From Molanna angustata (Eukaryota; Arthropoda; Insecta; Trichoptera; Molannidae): a DNA stretch of 64,000 bases. A program made the position numbers and the translations under genes. Below, piece after piece: positions 1 through 13,199 of the stretch. The stretch spans positions 12,198,347 to 12,262,346 of the forward strand of contig OY754987.1 in NCBI GenBank assembly GCA_963576475.1. Reading direction: 5' to 3'. Positions within the stretch are counted from its first letter, which is position 1. Each line of letters begins with the position of its first letter. Under the pieces are notes generated by a model. The model searched no databases. It worked only from the letters and a program-made list of their open reading frames with translations, and had not been told where the DNA came from.

Positions 1-1
1 T

Positions 2-1432
2 ATACAAATCATTAAAAATCAAAAATTAAACAAGGGCGACATCCTTGTCAGTTTTGACGTCGTATCCTTGTTTACCAATATACCCACAGACGAAGCTCTT
101 CAAGCAATTAAAGAAATGAGTAACCCACCGAATGACATAATAACTTTAATAGAACATTGCCTCAATAACACATTTTTCACTTATAATAACGACATGTACA
201 AACAAGTAAAAGGAGCACCAATGGGTCTATCTCTTTCACCGCCAGTCGCTAACATATTCATGACCAAGTTAGAAAAGGAAGCTATAGATAGAGCGCGCTT
301 AAAACCAAAGCTATGGATTAGATACGTGGACGATACCTTCGTTATATGGCCTCACGGTTTGGAGGAACTTAACAAATTTCTTGATTTTCTGAACGATCTC
401 CACAATAACATCAAATTCACAATGGAGATAGAAAACAACGGTGAAATACCTTTTCTTGATGTTCTCGTAATCAAAAAAGACGATGGCACTCTCGGCCACA
501 CTGTGTACAGAAAATCAACACATACCAACAGATATCTCCACGCATCGTCGAACCATCATCCAGCACAAATCGCCTCTGTAGCAAACACCTTGGTAACACG
601 ATCATTAAGGATAGCCGACTCCGAAAACATTCAAAACGAATTAGAGTATCTTAAAAACGCGCTACGAAATAACGGTTTTTCTAATTTTACGATAAATAAT
701 GCAGTAAAAAATCAAACTAATAAAAATTTTAATAAAAAAGATACGTCAACTAAAGTAAAGCCACTCTCCATTGCATTTTTGCCTTACATAAAAGGCACTA
801 CAGACAAAATCAGTCACCTACTTTATAAACATAATATTCGCACCATTTTTAGAACAGACAACAAAATTTCATCCTTTTTAAAAAGTCCGAAAGATAAAAT
901 ACCATTAGAGTCACACGGCATTTACGAAATCCCATGCGGTGATTGCTCAAAAACTTACATAGGCAGGACAAATCGCAGAATCTCGGCGCGCGTCTCTGAA
1001 CATCGCGTAGATGTTAAAAACCGGAAACTAACTTCATCTCTTGTAAATCACTCATTGACCGAAAATCACTCCATAGACTTTGAAAATTCAAAAGTAGTCG
1101 CGAATATTAACAATGAAACATTTAGAATTTACAGGGAAGCAATCGAAATATATAAAAGAAGCAACAGAATAATGAATAACAGGGACGATAGCATTCGAAT
1201 CCCGACCGCATGGACAAGTGTACTTGAAAACAACATTTTTAAAAACCATAGTAATCAAACTACCGATATTTCAAACAATAGTCACATTAAAAACATTAGT
1301 AAAATTCTTAGTAAGCCGAAAACCGATAATCCACCTGTAAACAATATACCGTTAAGTACTAGAGTCACTAGAAGCCAAACAAAACGCAATAATGACGTCA
1401 TTGGGGAAACCCACCCCTCCACTAACACTTGA
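2..1432 (+). CDS. Penelope-like element polyprotein, 3' part (RT + GIY-YIG)
   Basis: The reading frame is open from the window edge, so the true start lies upstream. An in-frame FDVVSLFTNIP (RT motif A) precedes the first listed start codon at 68. Next come KGAPMGLSLSP (motif B) and RYVDDTF with the YVDD catalytic pair. A linker leads to a C-terminal GIY-YIG endonuclease: HGIYEIPCGDCSKTYIGRT, then an R..EH pair. The RT fingers plus GIY-YIG order is diagnostic of Penelope-like elements, which prime on nicked DNA. The frame has no stops over about 475 codons, so this copy is young or recently active. It ends in a basic tail containing VTRSQTKR, also found in the fragments at 15.06-15.56 kb. What is seen is the domains; activity is inferred. 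Confidence 0.9.
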   Translation: MQIIKNQKLNKGDILVSFDVVSLFTNIPTDEALQAIKEMSNPPNDIITLIEHCLNNTFFTYNNDMYKQVKGAPMGLSLSPPVANIFMTKLEKEAIDRARLKPKLWIRYVDDTFVIWPHGLEELNKFLDFLNDLHNNIKFTMEIENNGEIPFLDVLVIKKDDGTLGHTVYRKSTHTNRYLHASSNHHPAQIASVANTLVTRSLRIADSENIQNELEYLKNALRNNGFSNFTINNAVKNQTNKNFNKKDTSTKVKPLSIAFLPYIKGTTDKISHLLYKHNIRTIFRTDNKISSFLKSPKDKIPLESHGIYEIPCGDCSKTYIGRTNRRISARVSEHRVDVKNRKLTSSLVNHSLTENHSIDFENSKVVANINNETFRIYREAIEIYKRSNRIMNNRDDSIRIPTAWTSVLENNIFKNHSNQTTDISNNSHIKNISKILSKPKTDNPPVNNIPLSTRVTRSQTKRNNDVIGETHPSTNT

Positions 1433-2805
<1,373 letters not shown>

Positions 2806-4410
2806 GGGTATACTTTTGGTTAAAGGATAAAATATGATAACTGCAATAAATAATCTCCTTTCAATCGTAAACATCTGCAATATTTTATTTTTAAGCAATA
2901 TTTAGGTCAAAGCAAAATCTATAATCATAGCAAATCTTGGTGTTTAGATTATCTGTTTATCAAAAATTCCATTATTTTCATGTTATCTACTAATTTAGTC
3001 AAAGCAAAAAGGCCCGCCCACGGATGAACAGGGATATAGGGGTAGGAAATGATGATGTTATCTTCTTATTATAATAAAATCTTGATAAATCATATGATAC
3101 AAATACAACTTTAGCTACCCAACTATGCAACTATTTCGTGAATTCCAAGTGCAGTCTTTAAAAAATATTTATAAAAAAAATGTGCTATTTCAAATACATA
3201 AAGACATAGGAAGATCGCACCATGCCTTTGTGCGTGTGGCGAGTGATAGACATAATATAGTGGGTCAATTGGGTACCCCGTTAACACATACAAGTTTTAC
3301 ACAGCACTACTATACGTAGAATAGGGTGCTGTGGTTCAATCAACTTGAAACAGATTTGACTGTCAAATGAATTAAAAATAAAAATAAATAATAAAATAAA
3401 CTTATTAAATTTGACTGATTTTTAATTACATATGTTAACTTCTTTTTGTATAGATAATATTTATGTATGTATAATATTTTGTGTCTTTTGTTTATAAATT
3501 TCTCCTTTACACACGAGTGCTTACACTCTGGTAAAGGGAAATATGTTTTTACATACTGTGTATCTTTTTCTATATTTTAATTGTTTTTTTTAATATGTAT
3601 TATAAATTTAATTTAATGTAATAAAAAAATATAACAAGTAATTATCTCCTTTCACATAAATTACTGGTATACGTTTTTTTTAATAATATTACTTCAGCAC
3701 TTAAATAAAAATAAATGATTTGTTTAAACTTGAAATACGCAGTTCGTTTAAATAAATTATCGATGTAGTATATGTGAAAATACAGTTCAACGGGCATTGC
3801 CATTTATTTTTTGCTCATCCAGCATCCCAAATAGACCCATGGGTCAATGTTATTAGCGAGACGAACGATGAGTGGTTTTTGCCATATTCGAAATTAGCAA
3901 AATTTCATCCGACGGAATAAAATAAATGAACTTCACTTTGTGAAATCGATGGTGCGTGTAGTGGTTAAATATTTACGTTTGTATTGTCCGGGAGTTTCAA
4001 AAGTGTGAGCTTTGTAGACGTGAGATAATATTATGATTCAATAGCCAAAACAGTTTCTGAATTAGGTATTTTATATTTGTGCAAGTAATATTTCCATGTA
4101 TGATGGTAATTTCTGTGCTGCAGTTATATTTTCATTTGGAATGTTAATTTTGAATTTACTTCTAGTTTTGTACGGTTCACTATTATCCATTGAAGTTTTT
4201 TTTTTTCAATTTATGTGTTTTCATCTTTTCGTTCTTGATTTTTTGAGCTATAAAAACTGATCATCAATACACAACGCCAAGTTATATGCAACTAATGTAT
4301 TCAGCAATACATATCCGCAATATCGCAGGAGTATATTGTCAATGACGCAGTGATATGAGGCATAGAATATCTAACTCCTTTATACGTCCCCACTCCTATC
4401 AATTTAAAGC
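2806..4410. other. No gene recognised
   Basis: AT-rich sequence without a convincing exon, RNA gene or element end. Short open frames, such as 64 codons at 3125, match nothing known to me. Confidence 0.5.
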
Positions 4411-4528
4411 TGATTGGTAACCGGAGGGGTTACCAATCAAAAGTTGTTAGTAACCAGAGTGGTTACTATTAAATATATGTGGTAACCAGAGGGGTTACCA
4501 GTAAAGAGAGTTTACTATATCCCAAGTG
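4411..4528. repeat. Hairpin-rich direct repeat, copy 1
   Basis: 118 bp with three short palindromes in a row, each a 7-bp arm around a 4-6 nt loop: GGTAACC/GGTTACC, AGTAACC/GGTTACT and GGTAACC/GGTTACC. It ends in TTTACTATATCCCAAGTG. A second copy lies 424 bp downstream. The origin is unknown; a terminal repeat of a miniature retroelement is one possibility. Confidence 0.75.
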
Positions 4529-4834
4529 CATAGAATTAAGCGCGATTGTTTCGCGGGTGTAGTGTAGTGTACCCATCGTGAGAGATTCAAAAACCAATTC
4601 GTTCTTTTTCTAAGCTAGGAAAAGAAAAGGAGTGATCTGAGGAAAATCGGTAAGTGTTGTTTAATGTTATTGTAATGAAAAATACCACTGTTGTGAATGC
4701 ATATTTATCGTTTTTCGGCCACGGGCCGATACTAGATAAATATCGATGTTTTGTAAATACCAGTAGCTGTGTAGCTTTAGCTGTTTGGTAACGATTGTGT
4801 TAATATTCACGTTTTCAGGGTCACCAATAAACCT

Positions 4835-4951
4835 GATTGGTAACCAAAGGGGTTACCAATCAAAAGTAGTTAGTAACTAGAGTGGTTACTATTAAATATA
4901 TGTGGTAACCAGAGGGGTTACCAGTAAAGAGAGTTTACTATATCCCAAGTG
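4835..4951. repeat. Hairpin-rich direct repeat, copy 2
   Basis: Nearly identical to 4411-4528, with the same three GGTAACC-type palindromes and the same CCCAAGTG end. A related single motif (reverse orientation) occurs near 12952-12975. The 306 bp between the copies contains GCGCGATTGTTTCGCGGG but no reading frame. Confidence 0.75.
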
Positions 4952-4955
4952 GATA

Positions 4956-5520
4956 TGATTTGAAATAAGAACACAAGGACAGTGGTTTAGAGAGAAGAAG
5001 AAAGAATGGTCAAAAGTAACTATGAGTATATTGATCACAATTAATAGTTTGCTTAAGGGTAAATTTACAATTGATGAAATAACTTACAAAGGAACTTTCT
5101 CACGATGAGTAGGTATAACGAGCGAGTTAGCGGGTGTGTTCGAAGTGTCCGAATCTTCGCATGGTGAAGTACCATCGTGCTCGCGAGGTCGAGAGATGAC
5201 CGGTGTTCGAGAGATGAAGTGTCGGCGAGACGGCGTGGTCGTAACGGCGGCGTGATGTGACGAATCGAAGTGACGGAAATACGGAAATGAAGTGACGACG
5301 TGTAGAGGTGTAGACTCCCTTAAATAGTGCTGCGCTGGGGGTAGCAAGTTCAATGTCCTTGAACATTCTAGACTTATTTATTTGAAGTGTCATACCCAGT
5401 TGAGGAATATTGTCACCAGTTTGACGTTGCGGGCGATGAACTCGGCCTAGCGATAAACAAATGTACTTGCCGTCGCTAGGCGCGCGCTCGAAAGAAATTT
5501 CGAGATGCCACAAATTTCTA
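4956..5520 (-). other. GC-rich segment, promoter- or LTR-like on the minus strand
   Basis: This stretch is much richer in CpG than its surroundings. On the minus strand it has a TATA-like CTATTTAAGGG (plus 5317-5327) and a GCGCGCGCC-rich upstream part. Open minus frames (5127-5513, 5084-5353) are compositionally biased and unrecognised. It could be a solo LTR or a decayed promoter; no terminal TG/CA pair or target duplication was fixed. Confidence 0.3.
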
Positions 5521-5559
5521 CATATACCATTTTTAACTGCATGTTTTTAAATACATACA

Positions 5560-5700
5560 TTCTTTCCGTGTCCGGAACACCATCAAATTAGAAAACTTCA
5601 GTGCTCGGCCACCCGTATGCCGCTTTCGTTCGCTGTCACGGTGTCTTCATGTGTCTTCATGTGGGGCATGAGAGAAGGTACGAGTTGTCCTGTGCACAGT
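5560..5700 (-). repeat. Dispersed repeat related to 62765-62965
   Basis: Contains TTCCGTGTCCGGAACACCAT, the reverse complement of the junction near 62938-62958. The family is not recognised. The stretch also carries a short TGTGTCTTCA duplication at about 5642-5660. Confidence 0.4.
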
Positions 5701-5887
5701 GCCACACTCACAAGTATCTTCCTCTCTGTAGCCCTATTTTTTGAGGTTACTGTAGCAGCGGGTGACGCCTGTTCTTAGTCATTCGACAGATAGGTTGTAA
5801 GCCTTTTTTAAATATCCTTCGCATAAAAAGAAATTCATGAAAATACTCCTGGTTTAATGCAATAGGTATAGCATTATTGTACACTTT

Positions 5888-6219
5888 GGTTGGGTTGTTT
5901 TAACAAAAGTATCAGTAATAGTATATTCAAAATACTGGGTTATCATAAAATTGTTCAATATTGCGTCGTTTAACGGCATTAGATTCAATGAAACAACCAC
6001 AAGTTTTGAACAATTTTATGAAAGTATTTTGACTATACTTTAACTTTAATCTTTAATCATTACCTATAGTTAAAATACTTTGATTTCTTAAAATTGTGCC
6101 ATATTTTTGGCTGTTTCACTAAAATCTAATGCCGTCAAACGACAAAATTTTGATCAATTTTATGAAATCAAAGTATTTTAACTATACTATTACTGATACT
6201 TTTGTTTAACAACCCAGCC
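5888..6219. mobile_element. Fold-back MITE with nested inverted repeats
   Basis: The ends are inverted: GGTTGGGTTGTT at the left and AACAACCCAGCC at the right, continuing into AACAAAAGTATCAGTAATAG on both sides. Two further palindromes lie inside: ATAAAATTGTTCAA/TTGAACAATTTTAT at 5944-6023, and AAAATACTTTGATTTC with its exact complement around 6076-6177. No coding capacity and no clear target duplication. Confidence 0.7.
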
Positions 6220-6929
6220 TTAGAAATACAAAATAGTTCAATTTTATCTGTTTGGTATTGTTTCAGTACTTCGAAATTACGCGCCAAAATAATAAATGCA
6301 AGTCATCATTTATCTGCCCAATGGTACGAACTGCCCTTCTCTCCATACCTCTCCTTATCATTTTACCTCGCCTATCCAACCTTGAAGGCCAATCAGTCAG
6401 TCGTCTTTGGATGTCGCTTGTGTCGGTGTTACGCCCAATTTTATACAAATCCGCTCGTTGACAAACGCCTTGTTTTGTGTCGTGTCATTACGTAAAAAAA
6501 TATCAGTGCAAAGATGAACGGAAGCATACTTAATATTAATTGGTGAGTCCCATTTGTATATCCTTTCATGTCCTTTTATCGGCATTTACATATGAGCGAA
6601 TTGAAAACTCAATTCAACGCATAGCCTGTGACAATATTATTGAAAACAAAGATATCTTCTTCAAAACTCTCGATAAATATACAGTCCACTTTTTTCTTTT
6701 AGCCCGAGTTGCAATCGGCAATTTCGGCGCTCACATTATCAACATCTCAAGTTAATAAAGCTGATGATAAACATGCATTGTCATCGGAAAACCAAAAATT
6801 TTGAATGTAAGATTTCTAACTGGTCTGGAAGTTGTTTATAAAATTCCAGTACAGACAGACATGTGAAGTTAATTAAAAGAGTGTTAAAAAAATATATGTA
6901 TTTAGATTGTAGTTACCTATATTATACCT
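6220..6929. other. No gene recognised
   Basis: Overlapping short open frames on both strands at 6202-6585 have no recognisable domain and no convincing splice context. Nothing else is seen. Confidence 0.45.
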
Positions 6930-7235
6930 AAAATGAAAGTGAATACTTTGAGGTGGTTTGGACATAATATTGAAAGAATGAACGATGAACAAAAAAAAAT
7001 ACATGGGTGAAAGAGATTGAGTGAATAGCAGGGGTCGCCCCAGAAAGGGATGGCATTACCATGTGAATGATATTTTGAAAGAAGGAAACATAAGAAATTT
7101 GAACAATCGACGAGTATGTATGAGACGATGCATCCAGAAATGTGTGCAAAAATAGATAAATATGGCGCTCGGTTCTCTCTGCTTACCCCGTAAGGAACAT
7201 GGCGTGACTGAATGTATGTATGTATATATTATACC
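6930..7235 (+). pseudogene. RTE-like non-LTR retrotransposon 3' end (decayed)
   Basis: Encodes remnants of a conserved C-terminal block, readable as a WFGH-IERMND stretch, then GRPRKGWH and a C-R-RCM segment. It ends in GGCGCTCGGTTCTCTCTGC, a CCCCGTAAGG block and (TATG)n. Other copies lie at 9.5, 21.9, 23.0, 23.3, 24.3, 45.5 and 53.9 kb. Frameshifts are present (an A-run near 6990 and a TGA near 7018). It is a truncated, inactive copy. Confidence 0.7.
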
Positions 7236-7682
7236 TTTATTATTGTATTAGTTGATGGAAAATGTAAACATGAATACCTACTTCTTGTCCTACAATGAAA
7301 TAAACTGAAAGTAATAATAAAAAAATCTAAAATAAACCTTTCAACAGTCCAATTTCTGAAATTTAACAAAATTTCTTTAACGTTATGAATACTTCAATTT
7401 TTTGTTGGAATTTGTATTCCCCAAAAAATTAAGCCTATACAGATTATAATAGACAAAAAAATTTCCGGCGTCCATTTTCATTATAGTTGAAATATGTATG
7501 TATTTCAACCAACCGTGCTATGTCAAAAGAGAAATTTACTTGTAAAACCCAAATTATTAATGGCGGATATGATGAAAGATACCTTAACTGCTTACTTTTT
7601 GTACGTCACAATCCTCTCTAACAATAATACCTCGTTTTTCATAATATTTTGCCCTTTTCAACTTTAATTTCTTTTGTCGTTA
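7236..7682. other. No gene recognised
   Basis: AT-rich filler with homopolymer runs; nothing supported. Confidence 0.5.
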
Positions 7683-7838
7683 CAGCAGCGGGCGCCCTCT
7701 TCATACATCCCTTAAGTAAGCATAAATGCTTGTGCTATAGGTGAACGAAATAGGTAATGGCAGGATTCGAAATCGAGGCCACTGGATTACTTACCCAGTG
7801 CACCAATCGGTGTGCCAACGCCCATAAATCACGACGTA
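7683..7838 (-). mobile_element. tRNA-derived SINE, family A
   Basis: Read on the minus strand, a tRNA-like head includes CACTGGGTAAGTAATCCAGT and a B-box TTTCGAATCCTGCC. It is followed by the body TTTCGTTCACCTATAGCACA shared with 17563-17690. The A-box is mutated, so it is not a functional tRNA. Confidence 0.65.
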
Positions 7839-9084
7839 TCCCACAACGTGGGGTGTGCATTAACTTAAAAAGGGAAAAATTATATTATGTACCTACCTAG
7901 AAGTTATTTGTCGTTTTTTTCAAAAATGTGCTGTTTGTAATAAAACACTTCCGATTTTTAGTTGTTACCGATTGCACAGAATAAAAGTGGTATTGGCAAT
8001 ATTTTCCTTTTTTTATTCAATTTCTCTCCTGCTGGGAATCAAATACAGAACGCCGACATGTACCTATGTATATCAAACAACCATGCCAAAGGGTTTAAAT
8101 ATATATGAACATTTTTATTTATATTTAAAAAAACCTTTTTTAGATAGCCATGTTTTAGGATTTTTATCGATATAACAATTATGCGATATAACAAGATTGG
8201 TGGGTATTGAACAGGGGCGATCTTAGAACCTTCGGGCCACGCAACCGTGGACAACAAAAATTTGGAAATGTGTTTCTTTTTAATTTTTTTTTTATTTATT
8301 CTTTGGCCAGTTACTTAACGCGTATTTAAAAACGTAATAAATGTGAATAAATATAATTATACCAGCAAAAAAAAAATGCTTTTAATATCATTTGTGAATA
8401 AAACGAACAACTAATAATTTATAAATACGTAAAAGAGTATTTTTTATAATATTTATTTTTTCCAAAATAAATACATACAGGAACTGAACAGGATGTTGAA
8501 CATGTAATTTATGATTTATGGTTTATAAAATAAAATAAAATAGTTGTTGGGAAGTACCATGTTTTTTAGTTCCAATAAATCTTTGTCTATCTAACTAGGA
8601 GTAATTCCTGTTTTGATTTATATGTTTTTGTGTATTTCTTTACTATATTTTCAGAGTAATGCCCGGCTTTTTGGGTTCTACATTAAATACGCTACTGGTA
8701 TTGAAGGCATTTTCTCTTGAAAAAAATAAATTAATCAAATTTGTTTTGATTCTTTGGGCGCCAAATATTTTTCCTCTCTTCGTTAAATTGGCACATACAG
8801 ATAGCATTAGATATACATTCCTGTAATATGATTTTCTGGACAATTGAAGTCAATTAGGAACGGTAATATGGAGCTCTTTCGTACAATTTTACTGTGGTGC
8901 TCTTTTGCGAACAATGGCTGCGAAAATGTCTCTCGTGAGAAGAAAAAAAATTGTTAGAGAAAAAATATTTCTCTCGTCGAATGATATGAAGTTTTTAGTG
9001 TCACCTTGATATCTGATGTCAAAGTGTTTTGTAACTTTGTTTTTAATATTGTAAAACTATCAAGTAGTATATGATCGTACTCGA
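7839..9084. other. No gene recognised
   Basis: The first bases (TATCCCACAACGTGGGGT, near 7847) resemble the start of the dispersed repeat at 22762 and 59355. The rest is AT-rich and without recognisable features. Confidence 0.45.
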
Positions 9085-9262
9085 ACTTCGGGGTTCATTT
9101 AGTTAAGATATCTGACTCCTGATCCAAAGATCCCGGTTTCGATTCCCGGTGAAGACACAGATTTAAATTCTGTTTTCAGTGTGGATCAGTGAGACAATAT
9201 ACATCATCAGATAGTCTCCAGAATGTGACAATTTGTTATTGGGTGTTAAATTGAAGAGGTCA
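9085..9262 (+). mobile_element. tRNA-derived SINE, family B (decayed copy)
   Basis: Carries a tRNA-like head (ATCTGACTCCTGATCCAAAG, then GGTTTCGATTCCCGGTGAAG) and a body with TGTTTTCAGTGTGGATC, TAGTCTCCAGAATGTG and TTGTTATTGGGTG, all shared with 43791-43965. Substitutions in both boxes mark it as an old copy. Confidence 0.7.
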
Positions 9263-9499
9263 AAAGTAAAAGAGAAAAAATACTCGTATAATTTTATGCT
9301 TTAGTTATTAAAAAAAAAACTTAAGTCTCAAATATATAGGAACAATAATGGAATTTATTAATTTTGTCTTTTAACATATCCTTTAACGAACAATTTTTAA
9401 TTTTTTTACACACTTTTATTTAATTTCACATATCTGTCCGTAATGGAATTTCGCAATTCATTTTTAACTAACTTTTCGACCAGTCAGAGCTCTGAAACA

Positions 9500-9735
9500 T
9501 AAATACATACCATCACGCCATTTCCTTTACGGGGTAAGCAGACAGAACCGAGCGCCATACTTCTCTATTTTTGCACACGTTTTTAGCTTCCTTTACATCC
9601 ATGCATCGTCTCATACATTCCTTCTTTCAAAATATCATTTACATGGTCATGCCATCCCTTTCTGGGGCGACCCCTGCTATTCACTCCGTCTCTTACACCC
9701 ATGTATATTTTTTGGGCAGTCGTTCATCGTTCATT
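9500..9735 (-). pseudogene. RTE-like retrotransposon 3' end
   Basis: Minus-strand copy of the family at 6930. CATCACGCCATTTCC and a GGGGTAAGCAGA block mark its 3' end. A GRPRK-type basic motif is encoded at the conserved CCTTTCTGGGGCGACCCCTG. It is truncated and frame-damaged. Confidence 0.65.
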
Positions 9736-9739
9736 CTTT

Positions 9740-9782
9740 CAATATGTCCAAACCAACATTCACAATTGGTTTGGACATATTG
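9740..9782. repeat. 17-bp perfect palindrome
   Basis: CAATATGTCCAAACCAA and its exact complement flank 9 nt. The left arm is part of the RTE-like fragment; the right arm is an inverted copy at its 5' edge, as formed by template switching. Confidence 0.8.
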
Positions 9783-9799
9783 AAACATTCACAATTTGT

Positions 9800-10539
9800 G
9801 TATTACCGATGACAATGTATGTTTAAACTGCATGCTGGATTCATTTGATATTTTGATAAAATTGAACAATTGTGTTTTTCATACAAACTTAGTTTACCTA
9901 CTCGTAATTGCTTCTTCCGCGGGACAGGCTCAACCGAGTGAAATGGTTTATACCAAAAAAAATGTTATATAATATTTTGAATTGAAATTTATTTCTTATA
10001 TGTGTTGTTTGTACATTGTGATAATGCATTTTGGTATTTAAAAATTAAAAAAATACCTAGCATTTATTATAAATATTTATTTCACCATAGATTATATATG
10101 TTCTGAAGGTATTTGAATTTACTTGCTGTATAAAACAACAGCGTTTGACATTGACTGTAACAGGCAGTTAGAATGTAATCAACCAACAGACTGACATGAA
10201 ATATTTTTCATTTTAACGTAAAGAAAACTTTGAATAGGGTGTCCTCGTTTTTTTTTTGTTATACTTGTTACAGTTTACCCATAGAATGACCAATAACGCC
10301 CCACTAGTTATTTCCTGTTATAATAGATTCCAGTGTTCGGTTCTCCCTGCCTACCCAAAATATGGATGCGGCGTGATGGTATGAACATGGTATGAATGTT
10401 TTTAATTATATTTTGTATTGCTTCTAGGGGTACTAAAAGAAAGGACACAAATAGAGGTTGTGGAACATGAGAGAGGATGGGGGAGGAGTGTCAATAATTA
10501 AGAGGTATTAGACAGATGTAACAGCTATAGTCTTTTTTT
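9800..10539. other. Mostly featureless; RTE-like relic near 10335-10410
   Basis: GTTCGGTTCTCCCTGCCTAC and GGCGTGATGGTATG at 10335-10395 are a remnant of the RTE-like 3' end. Nothing else is seen. Confidence 0.4.
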
Positions 10540-10680
10540 AAAAAGTTGATTCGATTGTATTGTCGTTATATCTTCACTTAAGGTGTTCCATAGTCTTGCC
10601 GATTGTACTTGAAAAGAGGAACTGAGAATTTCAATAAAATGAATGGGAATAACTAGAATGGTACGTTCAGCAGATCAGTG
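10540..10680 (-). pseudogene. Non-LTR RT C-terminus relic
   Basis: On the minus strand this resembles the fragment at 60327-60480: TTCAAGTACAATCGGCAAGA and a CTATGGAACACC stretch that corresponds to the usual RLWNS-type C-terminal motif. Only a short, decayed piece remains. Confidence 0.4.
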
Positions 10681-12096
10681 ATTTGACAAGAAAACATTTT
10701 GTTAAGATATTGTGGTGAATATGTGTTTTTGTACAGTAGCGAAAGTAGCGACGTTAACATATCTTAGGCCAAGATTATAAATTAAGCGTACCAAATACAT
10801 ACATTTTAAAACCGTTCAAGTTTATTAAGGAGTTCTTTGTTAGCATCTACATAAATAACAGGCGTCAACATTATCAAGTAATAGGAGAAGTAAAGATTTT
10901 GCAAGCGTGATTTTGGAATGTGTCAATACATTATTTAGTCTATTGATTTTTTTGTATTTTTTAGTATATTCATTGCTTGATAACTCCCCAAAGGCTTATT
11001 TGAATTTGGTTTAGGATTTAATTTAGATTAGGTAAAATTTTTCGTCGTTTTTTTCAAACAATGACCCTTGTGATTTCCCCGTGTCAATATTAAAAAAACA
11101 AATCCTTTTATATCCGTCTCTTAAGTTACCCGGAAAACTTTTTGGCTAGTTTTCGCTCGAGAAAATCATGTGATTTTTTTACGTTATTTATTTTGTTGGA
11201 AGTTTCAAAGGTTCTCTGGAAAACCTCGCTGTGAAAATATATTCAGTGACAGGGTTAAAAAGGATTCATTTTTTTTATATTTGCTTACTCGATCTTACAT
11301 CAATCCTATTTTGAGATAAAATCCTTTAAATAAGCCCTTAATCTTTTCCTATTTGCTATATTTTTAGGTACTTATGTCATAATATGAATCTCTCCAAAAA
11401 TTGGACTCATTATTTAAATCCATAAGGTTGCAGGTTCAGATCACGTCGGGTTCACCATCGTCAAGCGCATTTATATCATCATCTTCTTGTTCTTCCAATC
11501 ATCCGAGATATAAAAGCAGGAAGCAAAAAAGATAGTGCTCTTTTTCGTCATTGTAAAAACAATTGATTTTACATATAGGTACTTAATATACCCACAATCC
11601 TACAATCTCTTGTATGCAATCAAAACAGTAGGATCTTATAAGAGGCAGGTCTTTAACCTTTTGCATTTTACGATAACGGGTCCTTATCATATGACAAGAT
11701 AATGCTGTCGCATTTTCAGAAGATTCAAAATGTGTACCTGCAATTATATTGATATTGCTTTGACAGATACTTACATCTATTACGATTAGATTCACTACAA
11801 TACAATCGTCGAAATTTCAGAATTGCACTCATTATTGGCTATAAGTTGGTGATCGGACAGGAACTAGCGGATCGCGAAGATTTGGACACCTGCCCAAAGT
11901 GCCCAATGGAAAAGAGGAGCTTAATAATAAGTCAATTCAAAAACCTATCTTTAATCTTGACAATGTCCTTAAGGTAATTTTTTTTTTACCAACGGGTTTT
12001 CATGGTCGTAAACACCATCAGAGGATAAATGAAAACACTAATTTGTGTTAGCTTCACTATTTAATTTAAAACTGGCATTGACTGCTATCGATTGAA
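10681..12096. other. No gene recognised
   Basis: Near 11427-11457 a GGTTGCAGGTTCAGATCACG...GGGTTCACCA stretch resembles a tRNA 3' half, probably SINE debris. A 70-codon minus frame at 11583-11795 is unrecognised. Confidence 0.4.
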
Positions 12097-12149
12097 GATC
12101 ATCGTCAGAGTGCCTCTGACATCGTCAGAGTGGCACTCTGATGATGATC
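12097..12149. repeat. 18-bp imperfect palindrome
   Basis: GATCATCGTCAGAGTGCC and GGCACTCTGATGATGATC (one mismatch) surround 17 nt that again contain CGTCAGAG. The local motif CATCGTCAGAGTG is also directly duplicated. Confidence 0.75.
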
Positions 12150-12970
12150 ACCAGTAGAGGACATTTTATTAAGATTTCAGATTGCGTTTCATTCGAGTCA
12201 ACCGTAGCGTGAATCACCCTTTTTACGGTTTTCATCATTAACGACGTTACAGCCCATCATGCCCTCCTGAGTATGATGCTTGAGCATGCCCTCCTCAAGA
12301 ACTTTCCGCCATTCCGCCCAGTCCATCGTCCATACCTTCCTATTAGTTACACTTGTGGCAGAAATACCTACATCAAACATATGGTATTTCTGTCACAAGA
12401 AAATAATCAGTCAAAACAATTAAGAAAGGGTAATGACTCAAAGGTGACACTTTCACTTTTGGTATACAACAATAAATAAGTATTCATACTGACATACCCC
12501 TAAAGGCTGTTTACCAGGCGACAGTACAATGACCCCAAATTACCAAAACAATAGGGTATATAAACAAAACAACAGACGTCACACCATCTCTTTACCTGTC
12601 AAACTTCCTAGTGAAAACATTGACCTGCTAAAGTATTATACGCGTGTGAAAATTGTTATTATTGTTAATTTATAAAAACTGTGATCGTGCTAATATACAA
12701 ATTTGTAAGTTGTCATTTCAGTTTGTTATTTCTTATCTCTTCTCTATCTTTTCCCTGTCTAAATTACTTTTACTTGATTGTGATTTGTTGGAACGTTTTA
12801 TATTACTAAATAGAGTTCACACTCTATTTAGTGAACAGTTTTCTATTCTGGTGACCTCTCTTCCAACACGTCACAACAAGGAGTTCATTCAAGTTAAAAT
12901 TCCCTTCTGGAGTCTTAAACATAGAACCTAACTGAGGTATCTATTGTTATTTAGTAAACCCCTCTGGTTA

Positions 12971-13174
12971 CTAATTTAATTGACCTACCAAATTGGTAAT
13001 AGGCGCACACCCGCTATAGTGGTGACTCGCTATACACTGATTGCTTTCAAGTCCCTTTCTACACCATCCATCCACCTTCTTTTTGGTTTTCCCACGTTTT
13101 GCCTCCCATCTGGCCGTATGTTGAGAATATTCTTTGTCAGGCTGGCTAGGATTACCAGCCACACCTTTGGTCAC
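12971..13174 (-). pseudogene. Possible retrotransposon C-terminal fragment
   Basis: A 67-codon minus frame with ARWEAKRGKTKKKVDGW resembles the basic G(R/K)P(R/K)-type C-terminal block of RTE-like elements. No RT motif remains. The region 12150-12970 upstream holds nothing recognisable. Confidence 0.35.
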
Positions 13175-13199
13175 TCGATGACTTCAACAAACAGGCACG

